Shown one piece after another: positions 24,176 through 36,778 of a stretch of 64,000 nucleotides of DNA. The DNA comes from Otatea glauca (Eukaryota > Streptophyta > Magnoliopsida > Poales > Poaceae), in NCBI GenBank assembly GCA_036346275.1, contig CM070719.1:35679591-35743590 (forward strand), in the 5' to 3' direction. The position numbers and the translations under genes are program-made. The notes beneath the pieces were generated by a model, which had not been told where the DNA came from, made no database searches, and saw only the letters and a list, made by a program, of their open reading frames with translations. The stretch's first letter is position 1. Each line of letters begins with the position of its first letter.

Positions 24176-26518
24176 AAAAGTTGGGAACTAATCTAGATGA
24201 AGAGATAGTATTGTATCATTCTATAGTAGCGACTCCACCTTATGCAAAAATAGAGCCAATAGTAAGGATGATCATTTCACATCATGAATCAATGCTTTCT
24301 CGGTAACAAGTATTTACATTGAAGAATCTATCTTTTAACCTTGTGTATGTTACATTGCATGAAAATCAATTTCAATATTGTTTTCTTGCTCTTGTTCAAA
24401 AACTTCATTATTTCAATCTTGAGCAACATGGAAAGTGACACATTAAGGGAGAATGCTAAATCATAATCATGTATACCACATCCCTGTATGGACCCAAATT
24501 AATGAAGTGCAAGCATTGTTTTATTTCAATTTTGAGCCATTTAGCCAAAAATCAAAAATTTTGTAACTATTGATAATCTTGTGAAAAACTAGTTGCAAAA
24601 TGTATGCATATGCTTTTAACAATTTTGCTAAAGGTTTTGGCATTATAAAAACCAATTTCAAAAGAAAAATGAGTTTTTAGCCCAAAAGCTAGTTACTAGT
24701 ATCTTGTTTTGGCTTTAAACTTGTCTTTTCCATAGAGTTAGTTGTAAAAAGATTTTGAAAATAGTTTTAAAAGAAAAACCTATTGTTGGCCATTATTAAC
24801 ATTTCTCGTGTTCAAAACATTTCTAAAAAACCAACCTATCAAAAGTTATTTGATTTTAAAATACACCTAAAAACTATGCTTGACCTATATTGGTCATGTT
24901 TTACCACTTTGTGAGTTTCGTTTCTTGGACCAGATTTTTGGCCATATCTTGGATCAACATAGTATTTTAAATTCATATATACCAATTCCAATCCAATATC
25001 TTCTCATTTGCTTCATTTGGTATTTTTTGAGTGAAGTAGACAACTATATGCATATGTATCCTTTTAAATGAGCTATTTTGATAAAAAGTCAAATATATTG
25101 TTTAAAGGCCCAAATTTCTGGAAAACTTTATAAAGGTACTTAAATATGTCTTTAAAATGTTTTACAATTCTTTCAAAGTAAAAATCCTTATTTTAGAAAC
25201 AAAATAGCAAATTTGACCTTTAATGGATTTTATATTATTTTATTTTTAGATTAAATATTTTATTTTTATAAAATCAAAATCTATCGAGTTTTTGAAAAAT
25301 TTTCATTGCAAAACTCTTATGTTTGGTCATTTTAAATAATTCTTTAGTTTAATCTTTTCTAAACAACCAACCATTAAAAAGTTATATATCCATTTGACTT
25401 TTGCCGAAATCTTTTCTTTGACCCAAATTTACCCATTCTTGCATATTGTGGGTTTAACTATTTGAGTTGAATTTTTTTGTGTATCTTGGCTTCAAATAAT
25501 GTTTCTAAATCACACAAAGCCATGAAAGTTGAAAACTCCATGAAATCCAAATTGGGTTGCATTTTTAGCTTTTGATGGAAAATCACTTCCTTTTCATGCC
25601 TACAAAGCAAATTTTGAGATTTCTTTTGAATGGAGACTCATTGTTTTGTAATTTATTTTTGAAAAGGTTTATTAGGAGCATAAAGTGTGTTTTTGTTATG
25701 TTTTAGACAATTTAAACTATATTTAAAAATATCATGGCTATTTCTCACTTTGTTTAAATGCTGAAAATCCGGACTTTTAAATGAGTTTGAGCTGATTTGT
25801 GATTTTTGTATCTCCAAATAGGATAATAATTTGAGGAAGGAATTATAATAAGATTTGATCCTATATAGTTGGTATTTTATGCCAAAATTTATCAGATTTA
25901 TTGTCCCTTATTTAACTAGTTTTTCAGCCCTCTTTCGAAACTCTAATGGATTGTTAAAATTTAAAAATCCTGAAATTTTCTATTTTCTAAAACTTCATGA
26001 TTTTAATACCTTCATAATGGCTGCGATTTGGAAGATCTTCCAAAAACAAACTTGTGTATGTTTGTATGGAACAGCTCGATGATTTATCTCAGGATTTGTT
26101 TGGAGCTTTCTAGTCAAGGTTTTATATGTTTGAAAGGGGCACTTTGGCTATGTCGTAGTAACAAAATTATTTCGAATTGACATACCTTTTTGGTCAGTGA
26201 GATAATGAGCATGGTGTATTCATGAATTTTTTTTATAGATTTGATTTCTATCATATTTGAATATTTTCATGAAGTTCGGAGCTCTTTTGGATGTGTTGCT
26301 CATTTAAACTCTATTAGGCTCTAAAGTAGTCCTTATGAGCTCTTTTGCAAATTGGAAAAGTATTTCGAGAAGATTTAAAGAGTGAGCTTCTATGAATGTG
26401 TTTACATTATCATTTCCATGCATAACTCAAAATATGGCATCATTTCAAGTTGTTTTACTCTTTTGGGTCATAAAGGGGGAGTTTGTGGATCTTTTGGGTC
26501 ATACACTTTTGGAGATGA
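24176..26518. other. AT-rich interval with no recognisable gene
   Basis: About 2.3 kb, strongly AT-rich, with only short ORFs. The one at 24121-24306 (ending KIEPIVRMIISHHESMLSR) overlaps the subterminal array and matches nothing I know. Because it lies between CACTA element E and a copia-like LTR end, it is probably non-coding retrotransposon sequence, but I have no direct support for that. Confidence 0.4.
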
Positions 26519-26895
26519 CCTACTAAGATGGGGAAAGAGCTACCACTAGTGAATTTAGAGTATTAGGCTTAATTCATAGAGCCAATCCAATTCATTTATG
26601 CTTACCTCAACGTAGATTCAAAAAATCGGAAGTCTCCGAACACTATAGTAAAAAGATTGTGTCATCTTTTGGTTTACTTCCTTTGTTTAATTTACATTCT
26701 TGTAGTTTATATTCCTAGAATTGAAATGCTTGCTTGTCACCCTAGGATTGCAAAATTAGATCTAGACTTAGGTTGTGTGCACTTAGTGAGACTAGCTGAT
26801 TTAGGTCTTAATTGGGCAAAACTATTTTGATTTATGCTTGTGTATAAAAACTGGTTTTGACCAAATAGAATTTTAAAACCGACTATTTACCCGGC
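26519..26895 (+). repeat. Second copia-like LTR/leader end
   Basis: Diverged direct copy of about 13670-14040. Shared runs include GAGCCAATCCAATTCATTT, CATCTTTTGGTTT and TGCACTTAGTGAGACTAG, and it ends AAAACCGACTATTTACCC. Sequence upstream of the block does not resemble sequence upstream of the first copy, so the two are not a matched LTR pair. Confidence 0.55.
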
Positions 26896-27377
26896 CTCCT
26901 CGACTTACGACCGTGCCAGCTCCCAGGGCTATCTGCTTTTTCGTCGATGTCGCCAAGGTGCTCTAGCCTCCAGGCTGGTACACATCGCCACTGATGTGTG
27001 GATGTGCCCGAGGTTAGGGTTAACAATTTCGATATCGAAAAAACAGCTAAAAAATCAAAATTCGAAAATTGGCAATATCGATTCGAAAATTGATCAAAAA
27101 TCGTCAAAAAATGAAGAGTTCCAAAATCAAAATTTTTGAACAAAAAAAAAGGAACAAAAATCGACTGATTTTCACCAAAAACTGGTCTATTTTCACCAAT
27201 CGAATTTTTTTGGCGACCGATTTTTTGAGCGATTTTCACCAATTATTGACCGGTTTACATCGCATAAATGTTTTGAATTGGATCGGTTTACCAACTAGTT
27301 TCTAATATCGAACCGGCTCGACACGGTCCAAAATCATGATTGTTGAGCGTTTTTCATCGATTTCTGAAACCCTACCT
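26896..27377. other. Unassigned interval
   Basis: A short GC-richer segment (about 26890-27020) is followed by AT-rich sequence with many CGAAAATT-like words in both orientations. There is no convincing ORF; the open stretches at 26883-27242 and 27069-27305 are low-complexity readings of AT-rich sequence. Confidence 0.35.
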
Positions 27378-28875
27378 GAGGTACTCTGTTGGTGCCAGGG
27401 TTTCAAATTTCATTTTTGGTTCACATCTCGAAGGTGGGCGAAATTCAAAATTTTGGCAAAATCTCAAAATTTCAGACGAAATCCAGTCAAAATTCAAAAA
27501 TAAAATTTTAAATCTAGAATTTTTGAACCGAAATTTGGCCGAAATTAACAAAATTTCGCCGAGAAATGTCGAAATCTCTGCGAAATTCAATCGAGAGAAA
27601 AATAGTTGAAACGATGTTAAAATTTTTTGAATTTTTTTGTAAATGGTTCTGACACGTCACTAATATTCTGATTAATATTCAGATTATGATCAAGCCAGAG
27701 GAAGTTTTAAAAATTCTGACAGTGCTACTGTCTCGCAAAAAGGTTGACCAACAAAATTTCAACCGAATGAAAAATAGTGCAAACCACATTATAACATTTT
27801 GAACATTTTAATGATGGTCCTGACACATCAATAATGTTCACATAAAATTTTTAGATAATGATCAAGTGTGAGGAATTTAAAAAACTTAGTACAGCGCTAC
27901 CGAAGGCTGACCCCGCACATTTCAACCAAATGAAAAATGGTTCAAACCATATTATATTTAAAAAAAAAATTGGATGGTCCTGAAGAATCAATATTGTTCT
28001 CATAAAATTTTCATATGATGATCATGCCTGAGAAATTTTAAAAAAGTGTGACAGTGCTACTGTCCTGATAAAAGACTGATGATCAATAGATAGATTTGAT
28101 TGAGCAACCAAAACAGAGTTAACAGTTTTGAAACTTTTAGAGAAGGGTTCTGAGAAAATTATTAAGCTCTCATAAAAATTTTAGATCAATGATCACACTT
28201 CAGTGAATTTATAAAATTCTACAATGGTACTATACCATTTGTGTTCCTTGTATTTTTGATTTTTGAAAGATAACAAATAAAGTTCAATGCATCTATAGAT
28301 TTGATTGAGCAAACGTCAAAAGTTTAAATTTTCGAAAATTTTAGAGATGGGTTTTGAGAAAATTTTTAAGCTCTCATAAAAATTTTGGATTATGATCACA
28401 CTCGAGCAAATTTATAAAATTTTGACAAGGTTACTGTCTCAGTTTTGTTCATTCCTTCTTTGATTTTTTAAAGATAACAAATGAAGTTCAATTATTTTGA
28501 AAATTTTACTGTAAGATCCGAGGCTTCTAAATATGGTACCATAAATTTTTCAGAGTATGATAAATCTGTAAAATTTTATAAAAATATGACAGTTTTTCTG
28601 TCGAAATTATAAAATGTCCCAAAAATTCAATTTTTCAACAAATTTTTATGGAAGATGACATTCTTATGGGTTATTGGCCAAATCCGGTAAAAAAAAAATC
28701 AAATTTCGGTGACCGAAATTTCTAAAAATATTCTAACAAATTAGTTTTTTTATCTGGTAGGGACATTGAATCACGTCTCCGACCGTAATCCAAAATATCG
28801 GCCGAGATTTTTGAAATCTGACCGGTTTTTGAAACATTGGTCAGTGCCGCTGTGTGCCGGACCGAGGTACTCTGT
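27378..28875. mobile_element. Candidate decayed DNA transposon (weak)
   Basis: The 12-mer GAGGTACTCTGT occurs exactly at 27378-27389 and 28864-28875. Just inside, the left side has CCAGGGTTTCAAA (27396-27408) and the right side TTTGAAACATTGG, a short imperfect inverted pair. A long direct repeat with inverted ends would fit a decayed Mutator-like insertion (usual duplication 9 bp), but the duplication would be unusually long and there is no transposase. Chance similarity is possible. Confidence 0.3.
27645..28660 (+). repeat. Diverged tandem array, about six units of 140-205 bp
   Basis: Units start near 27645, 27816, 27976, 28146, 28350 and 28515. Each has the same order of words: GGTTCTGA or GGTCCTGA, then CATAAAATTTTnAGAT, then ATGATCA, then GAAATTTATAAAA, then GACAGTGCTACTGTC, then a spacer. 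Units differ strongly, so the array is old. I do not recognise it as a known grass centromeric satellite. Confidence 0.6.
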
Positions 28876-30867
28876 CCACGCTGCCGTGCGCCGGAGTACT
28901 TCACTGTCCTGAGTACATACATCTTCTCTCACTCCGGTGTGTATACAGTATAACTATAGAAGTACTAAGTACAAGTTTTACAGTACAAATGTTGAAAAAA
29001 AATATTTTTCTCTCTCCTAAAATTGTGTATATTCGGTACAGTACGTCAATAGTATATGTAAAGGTATAATATGCGTATTTGTTTGTATAGTACTTGAGTA
29101 TGTATATGTTTTCAAAATTCAAACGTAACTGGTGAGAGATGGAGGAAATGGTGAGGTTGAGAGAGGTGGTGGGTCCTGTGTACTTTATTCTCCATTGTAA
29201 TCAGTTTTTATATTTTCTCCCTTATTTCCTAAAACAAGCAAAAATCAGAAAATAAAATTACCTGCAATAATCTTGATGCACACGTACAACTGTGATAGTG
29301 GGGGCATACACTCGAGTGTAGATCGGTATTTTACACACTTGAGCCTGTTTCGCACGAAAGTATGGCTTGGTGGACTAGCATTTTATTTTTGTGAGGCGCT
29401 GCATGCATACTTTAATTATGTTCGTAGAAAAAAAAAACTGGCCTACAGCTCCTACAGTCACTAATTAGAAAGAAGTTGAGCGTATCAGGTAGATCTTAGA
29501 ATTTGAACTTGGGTGGACGTACTCCTCTTACCATCCAGCACCAAGCAGATCCGAACAACTTTTGTTCTACGAATAATGCAAATCTACGTTTCGAACGGAG
29601 GTAAGTGAAGATTGAAATTGCTTATCCAGGGCTACCTCTCTCGCTGAAAACCTAGGCCTGTACCTCGGAAGATGGCAATTCTAAAAAAAAAGAAGAGAGA
29701 TAAGAAAAGAAAAGTCATGGAAGACGAGAGTGGCAGCTGCTTTTGTACTACCAACCGCACTAACTTCACATGATCAAATTCCAAAAGCATCAAAATTCAA
29801 AGGCTAAGTACCAGTTCAACAAATTTCCTTGGATAATTAAATAACCAACAAACTAAAGTAAGGGAAAAGGATTAGCGAACGACCTTTGGCAAATCCATTG
29901 TTATTAGAGCCGGTTTCAACCAGACGGCCGGGAGAGTGATGCTTCTGAAGTTGCATTACTGTCACATTATGAGATCAAGCATATTGTGTATAAATTAAAT
30001 AGTTTTATATCTTAGCTGTCCATGTCCATGCCAATGGGCAAGTGAAAGTAATATATTTAGTTGTTCACCTGCTAGAACCCAGTTGGTAGAGTCCTTATTG
30101 AAAAAGTATTAATGGGAGGTGCCAACATTTTTCTCTAAAAAACAACTGGATTTTTTTTTTTGGTTAACTCTTGGGTATTCATCTTGCATTATACCTAAGA
30201 TGAAAAATGCATTTTTCATTTGGTGGGATGACAGTCATATAGAAAAATAGGCTCATCTAGAGTACTCTAGATAAGCAGCTCGATCTTACTGCAAGGATAC
30301 TCCTCCCTGAGTAGCATATTTTTCAGCGAAATGCGGACTGTTAGTTAGCGTTGCTTTTTTGTACGTTGCTTGGACAGTCCTTCAGTTATGCACTTTGACT
30401 GAGCACCTACCGCTAACAAACTTCGTGTCAACATTGGTTGTTTGACTTTGCTTCTAATATTATTATGATGCATCCAGGATACAAATTATAAGGTGTAGTA
30501 ATATATGACTATTATCTAGGAGCTATTCTACTTAATTTGTTTTTAAATTTGTACAAAACTCGATTTCTACGGAAATCAAACTGTTTCTTGTGAAATTTTT
30601 TCATTCCAATCGGTGCATAAGAGGTGTAGATCGATCAACATGAGCTTAAATTTCAGGTCTTTTAAATATTACTGAATTGGTTATATATAGTGTATATTGG
30701 TCTTTTTAGAAAAGTGTATATTAGTTTTTTGAACGAACCATACAAGAAAATATCCCAATGTTCATTTGTAGGCATCCATCGTACTCCATCAGTTTTACAA
30801 ATTAAAACGATCATTTAATTTCCTTCACAAAAAAACAAATATGATGGGTCACTCTTAGTGGGTTGCC
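28876..30867. other. Unassigned interval left of CACTA F
   Basis: About 2 kb without a convincing gene or element. It contains a perfect 18-bp palindrome, ATCTAGAGTACTCTAGAT, at 30255-30272. It ends at the left terminus of F and joins, across F, to 50139 onward. Confidence 0.4.
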
Positions 30868-31197
30868 CACTACTACAGAACAGCACATCCTTGCCGGCAC
30901 ATTATTACTGGTTAGGACAGAGCCGGTAATGAGAACATATCACTGCCGGTTCGGAAGTTGAGCCGAGGGGGAGGGAGAACTTATCACTGCCGATTTGTCG
31001 AAACAACCGGCAATGCTAACCTCATATCACTGCCGGTTCTTGTTTCAACCGGCAGTGATATTGGAATTTTCACTGCCGGTTTTAAACCAGAACCGGCAGT
31101 GATATTTATTTTCCCGTCTAATTTTATTTTCTCGCGCAATGCGAGCCCTATCACTGCCGGTTCTGGGCAAAACCAGCAGTGATAAGTCCTTTATATA
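30868..31197 (+). repeat. Left terminal and subterminal repeats of F, with TATA box
   Basis: The CACTA terminus is followed by inverted copies of TATCACTGCCGGTTC spaced by tens of bases over 300 bp. TTTATATAC at about 31190 is a plausible TATA box for the transposase gene, as in other CACTA elements where the 5' subterminal region is the promoter. Sequence 31198-31419 would be its leader. Confidence 0.8.
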
Positions 31198-31419
31198 CCT
31201 GCCATCCCTTCACCCCGACCAATCGAGCGTAACATAGAGGAGTCTCTGCTCCATTATTGTGTCCACTTGCTGCCGAAAATTGTACTAAAATTCATATATA
31301 CTTGTTTTCAAGGTTAGTAATTTTAATAACATTATATTTGTAGTTGGATTTTACTTTATAGATTGTTTTAGATTTAGATAATTACAATTCTTATTCAATT
31401 CAGTGATTTAGTGGATTTT

Positions 31420-34305
31420 TGTAACATCCCAAAATTTGAGTTTTGGAATGTTTGAATTCAAAAATAAACCATTTGCATTTTCTTGAATTAATTCTAGCTT
31501 AATTTGAATTTCTAAATAGTGAAAGGATTTAATTTGACTAAAATATTCATCAAACTAAAGAATTTCAGTTTTAGTTGGGTTCCTTGTCCTCCAAGGAATT
31601 TTTCTGAATTTATTTGATATTTATTTGGTTTTATTCGGATTTTTGGAATTATTTAAAATCGGAAAATGATTTTAATTTTCAAAAAACCCATCTGGGCCGA
31701 ATCCTCTCCGGCCCGTTCCCCAGCCCGCCTTCCAGGCACGCTTCTCCTTCCGTGGCCGCTCGCGTCGGCTGCCTGCCGCCGCCGCCTCTGCCCGTTGCTC
31801 ACGCCCGTGACCAATTGCTTTCGCTCGCCCGCCATGGCCGGCCAGTGCGCCCGCGCGGCCGAAACCCTAGCCGCCGTTGAGTCCTCGCGCCGCGCGTCGC
31901 TGCTCTCGGTTTTGGTCGAACCGCACGCCCCGAGGGCTATAATGCAGCTGCGCCCCCCGAGGATCCCTCTCGCGCCGCCTCTGCGCCCTCTTTCGCCGCC
32001 GAGACCTCGTCCTCCGCCCCCACGACCTCGCCGAGTCCGCCGCCTCATCCGAAGCTTTCGCGCTTTGTTCTTCGCGCGGTGCGTCTCGCCGCGCCGCCGT
32101 TAGTCTCTCTCTGCATTGCCCGCGTCGCACTCACCCCGTTCTGCCTTGTCCCGGGTCCGAGCCGTCGCGCCTCCGCCGCTTGCCGAGTCTTCTTCCCCGC
32201 AGCCGGTGGGTTACGCCGCCGCCTCGCCGTCGCGCTCCGTCGAAGGACCTCCACCGTCCGATCGCCAGCCGACGCGTCGGATCGCGCCGCGTCATCGCTT
32301 AGCCCGCACCTCGCTTTCGCCGTCCGTCGACCTCTCGCCAGACGCTGCGTGACGCGTGGCCCGTCGACCCTGCCGCGCGTGTCACCGGCGTAAGCGCCAA
32401 CGTCGGTATACGTCCGAGCCGCGTGTGCGCTAAGTCGCCGCGCGTCGACCACCGCGTCGGCGCTGCGTCGGCGATCTGCGCCGGTGCACGGTGAACCGAG
32501 CCCGCGCCGTGGACCGAGTCCACCGATAGCCGGCTGACGTCAGCGATTGCGCAATAAATCCTTTTTCCGTATAAAAATAAATCCAGAAATTCTGATTTTC
32601 TGTATTTTCTCTGAATTTAATCTTTCGGAGGCCCGTTCTCGCTCATACGAACTCCGATTGAGGCGATTCAAGTCTCTAAATTTTTCTAAAATCAAGATCT
32701 ATCTTCTAGAGCCATTTATTTTCAGTTTTGAGCTTGTTTGTGTCTCTGTTTTGTATTTATTTGGTTTCGTTGTTCTTTTCCGTTAGACGCTAATTCCGAG
32801 GGAGCGAACGAAGACTTCGAAAACCAAGATTCAGCACTAGATCAGCATGGCAAGTCGTAACCTTTGATCATATTGATCCCATGTTTTCAAAAGTAATTTA
32901 CTTTTATACAATTGCATGCTACTTTGTGTATCAATGCTTATTTAATGGGCGTAGATGTATGCCTAGTTGACATTATGCCACCTTGATTAGTTGTATGCCA
33001 TGTATCCATTGTTAAACCTAGGTTGGGACATTACTAGTTGGACATAATCATTATACCAACATTGGGTTATCGTAGCTATGCTTAGACATGCTTAGACATA
33101 CGTTGGGATTCATACCACATTGAATAATGTTAATCTTGACTTAATGAGATATTGAATCGTGGCCGGTAGCCACTGTTGTAAAATTTGTTGTACCATGGCG
33201 GGGTTTGCCATTGGTCTTGGTTGAACGAATTGTTTTCCCTCGGGCAAGTGATCGTGCAGTAAAGGGGGTGCTTTCTAGCACATTGGGATGTGGATGTCTT
33301 GCTTGAGACAATTTAAGGACTTAATCTTGTGCGCCATTGAACTGGGTCTAACCGTACTACCACATGTCTGGAATGGGACAGACTTAGCTGATTAATTTGC
33401 AATGTCTAGCCTTGAGTACTGCCAGATGGTGGTGTGGGTTCCGGGATGGACGGGTAGATTTGCAAGGCGCAAGAGGGGGCCCTAATGGGCGAAACCTTAG
33501 CGAGCGATCTGAGTTTAGGCGATTGCATTGTAAAGGCTTTGTCATGATATCTCCGCGACACACCAAAGGAAGTGTGTTAGTAACGTTTGCACAAGGAGAT
33601 ATTCATGTCTTGTGGGTAAAGTTGTACAACCTCTGCAGAGTGTAAAACTATTCGAATAGCTGCGTCATGATCATGGACAAGCAAGGAATTTCACACGGGT
33701 ATAGAGTGTTTCATAAAATGTGGAATGTGGAATTGTTGGGATGTGAGCGGGAGTTCCTTTGTCGTTTTGTTGTCTATCATTGATCTACCAGTTATTTATT
33801 ATCTTTTCATAAATATGCTTTCAATCTATTTATTGTATTTCAATTCAAGCTGTTGCTTTCTGCAAATGAACTATATAGCCATTCTTGTCAAGCCGTGCAT
33901 AAATATATTGCATCATTTCCCTACGACTTCTTTGAGTACCTTTGTACTCACGGCTTTATGCCCTTGTTGATCGATTCTTTGAAGGAGATAATGAATATCA
34001 TGATGAGGATTCTATGAAGACTACGTGGATTAGGAATCGTTCCCAGACGATTGCTCGTGGCATGTCGAATGGTTCAAGTTATCTTTTCCGCTGCAATAGT
34101 ATTTGTTTCTTAAGCCCTTAAGGCATAATGGTGTAAACATTGACCATAAGGTCGTTTGCTTTATTTAATAATAATTTGCTTCTTCTTAGTTAATTCGTTG
34201 TATGAAATGATATTTCATGTATGTTTCCACTATGTGCACTATCGTGATCCTGGACTAGTGCAGTATACACAGAGGGTTTCGGATTTGCAAATCCGGGTCC
34301 CGACA
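31420..34305 (+). repeat. 5' LTR of G
   Basis: Starts TGTAACATCCC, ends CCCGACA. Very GC-rich at 31690-32540, so it contains long ORFs on both strands that are compositional artefacts. TGACGTCA lies at about 32536, upstream of a GTATAAAAATA tract near 32570. The palindromes CTCTGCAGAG (33631-33640) and CTATTCGAATAG (33648-33659) are intact. Confidence 0.9.
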
Positions 34306-34309
34306 GAGA

Positions 34310-34321
34310 TGGTATCAGAGT
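34310..34321 (+). other. Primer-binding site of G (tRNA-Met type)
   Basis: TGGTATCAGAGT begins four bases after the LTR end CCCGACA. It matches the first 11 bases of the usual plant site TGGTATCAGAGC. Confidence 0.9.
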
Positions 34322-34849
34322 CATATCGACTGTAGGTCGCTATCCTAGTTAGCATGGTCTTCAAAATTATTTCTAAATCAAACCAACGAAATTGGTACCT
34401 AATAGTTTTCGTCTCCTCTCGCCTTATTCTTAGGTTCTTATTCCTCTCCTTTGCTGAAACATGGTTTTGAAATTTAAATTGATCTTATCTCATGAACCTT
34501 CTCAAAGCCTCGAGTTTTCTGCAAGGAATCAAATCAAGAAAGATGATGATCAAGCCATCAAAGCCATATCCGAGAAGACTACCATATAAGATAGGTTTTT
34601 TGGTGCTCAACGATGTTTGAGCATGTTACCTCTTTCAGTTTAGTTACGTTTAGCCTGCGTATACTAAGATTTTCTTTGCTTGAGTGTCTGGTATGTTGTA
34701 CACTTGCCCCAAGCACGGTGTTACAACCATACCTTTAATTGAAAAGGCTTTATTTGCCTCTTTAATTTGAAGCCTTTCGGTTGTATCCTTTTTACCCTGG
34801 GTATTACCTTCTCCGCAAGATGATCTTTACCACTTGTCTACTGCTTTTC

Positions 34850-36130
34850 CCTCTTATCTATCAAACCCTTGTCTGCATCTCGGATGGTTGACACTCGTTC
34901 GAGGCGGTCGCGGTTCACCCGTGGATGCGATGCGGTGCCAACACCAACTCCAACCCCAATGCACCACCGCCACCGCCAAGAAGCGGATGCAGACTGAATA
35001 TGGGACATTTTACGGCAGCTCGATTCACTAATGAATACAATGATGCGAACATGAACAACATGATGAATCAGTGAGAACTGCATCTGCGATTGCCCTAGCT
35101 AACTGTTGAACCGGCAAAACCAAGCTCTTCTTGCACCTCCTCAAGCTCGTCTCGGTCAAGCTAGCGAGAATTTATGAGGACTCGTCCGCCAACTTTCTCA
35201 ACTCTTGAGAACCATTGGGCGCCGATGATTGGATCCGCTCCATTGAGAAGAAGCTTGAATTTGCCAGTGCACCAATCGTGAGAAGGTTCTCTATGCCGCT
35301 CATCGTTTGGAGGGCACTTTGCCATTGAATGGTGGGAGAACTACAGTGCTGCCCATGATGACCCTCAGACTATCACTTGGGCAGAGTTTTCCACTGCTTT
35401 CCGCCACTCTCATATCCCTGATGGTAAAGTGGAGATGAAGAAGAATGAGTTTCGAGAGCTTAAGCAAGAAGGGATGTCAGTGAGTGAATACCTCAATAAG
35501 TTCACTCAACTTGCTCGCTACGCTCCAGAGGATGTGGCTACAGATGATGCTCGCCAGAAGAAGTTCAAGCGTGGACTCAATCCAGGACTAAAGGTGCAAG
35601 TCATTGGCAATGACTATGCAGATTTCCAACACCTGGTAGACAAAGCTATGCTCATTGAAGAATCTCGTCGGGAATTGGAAGAATCCCGTAAGAGAAAGAT
35701 GTTGCAGCATGGAGCCCATCAGAGTCACCAGCAGAGAGTCAGAACAAATGCTCAACAGCCTGCTCGCTTCACTCCTCCGAATTCATTCAGGACCCCTGCA
35801 CCAGCACCTCGCCCAGCTCCTCCAGGCAATCGCAACCTCGGCAACAAACAATCCACCTCGGAGGAGCGATAATCCAGTGCGAGTCACTGTTTCAACCGTC
35901 ATGAACTCGGTCACTATGCCAATAATTGCCCCAGAAGCAAGTGTGGCGCTTGATCCGCTTCAATTTGGGATCTCGCGACCAAGACCCCAGCCACTGGATC
36001 GGGGCGTGGAGTGCCCGGACTCCCAATCAAGCCACGAGACTCCGCGCTTTCTTTGGAAGAGGCCGTGTGAATCACGTCACCACCGAGGATGCCCGATCGC
36101 ACGGACGTCATACTAGGTAAGCTCTAGTCA
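34850..36130 (+). pseudogene. gag of element G
   Basis: The best open part is 35429-35872: EFRELKQEGMSVSEYLNKF, then FKRGLNPGLKVQV, then a basic/proline-rich tail. These are Ty3 gag (Retrotrans_gag) features. Upstream pieces at 35160-35420 carry FMRTRPPTFST and the DDWIRSIEKKLEF motif across frameshifts. A zinc-knuckle remnant (NRHELGHYANNCP) is readable in another frame near 35890-35930. The start codon is not clear. Confidence 0.7.
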
Positions 36131-36149
36131 ACTCGGCATCGCCATGGTT

Positions 36150-36778
36150 TTGTTTGATTACGGAGCTACACATTCGTTAGTTTCTCGGAGTTTTCTTGCA
36201 AATCATCAATTAAAGACAATGCCTCTTAAGACCGTTTTATTAGTGCAATCTCACGGTTACGATTTGAGTACGAACCAAGGCTGCCCCGAAGTTAAGATAT
36301 TAATTGGAGGGTAGAATTTCAGCCAACCTTATTGTCCTAGGCGCCAAGTCCTAGATGTGATCCTAGGAATGGATTGGCTCTCCAAGAACCAAGCAGTTTT
36401 GGATTGTGGGAATAGAGAGATCACCCTAACCAGTCCAGATGGAGCCAAGTTAAAAGTTCAAGCCGCATCAGATCAGTCCGAAGGGATTAAGTTTGCAGTG
36501 CCAAAGGAATAAGTTTGGAAGATGTGCGATCGCGGTGAATTTCTGATGTGTTTCGGATGAGTTGCACAGGATGCCACCGGATCGAGATATAGAGTTCTTG
36601 ATAGAACTAGTTCCTGGAACACCACCCATTTCCAAGAGACCTTATAGGATGCCTGCTAATGAGTTAGCCGAAGTAAAGAGACAAATTAAAGAGCTGCAAG
36701 ATCAAGGTTTTGTTCGACCAAGTTCTTCGCCATGGGGAGCACCAGTTCTTCTAGTTGAAAAGAACAAGTACCCTCTGC
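36150..36778 (+). pseudogene. Truncated pol of G (protease and start of RT)
   Basis: A protease core is readable near 36150-36300 (LFDYGATHSLVSRSF, with the catalytic aspartate). Reverse transcriptase begins at about 36560 (HRMPPDRDIEFLIEL) and continues to SSPWGAPVLLVEK. The next residues, NKYPLP, show that a block of about 20 residues containing the RMCxDYRALN motif is missing. At about 36778 the reading runs straight into LTR sequence, so the rest of RT, RNase H and integrase are gone. Confidence 0.8.

Noticed and set aside
13049..26895. The two copia-like blocks as the LTR pair of a single element
   Set aside because: Similarity is limited to about 370 bp. Sequence upstream of each block is different and there is no matching flanking duplication.
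30868..31197. Regularly spaced short repeats resembling a CRISPR array
   Set aside because: The repeats occur in both orientations with irregular spacing and end in a CACTA terminus. They are subterminal repeats of a plant DNA transposon.
31653..32452. Long overlapping ORFs on both strands
   Set aside because: They lie in the GC-rich core of the LTR of G, are arginine/proline-rich in every frame, and recur in other LTR copies. Composition explains them.
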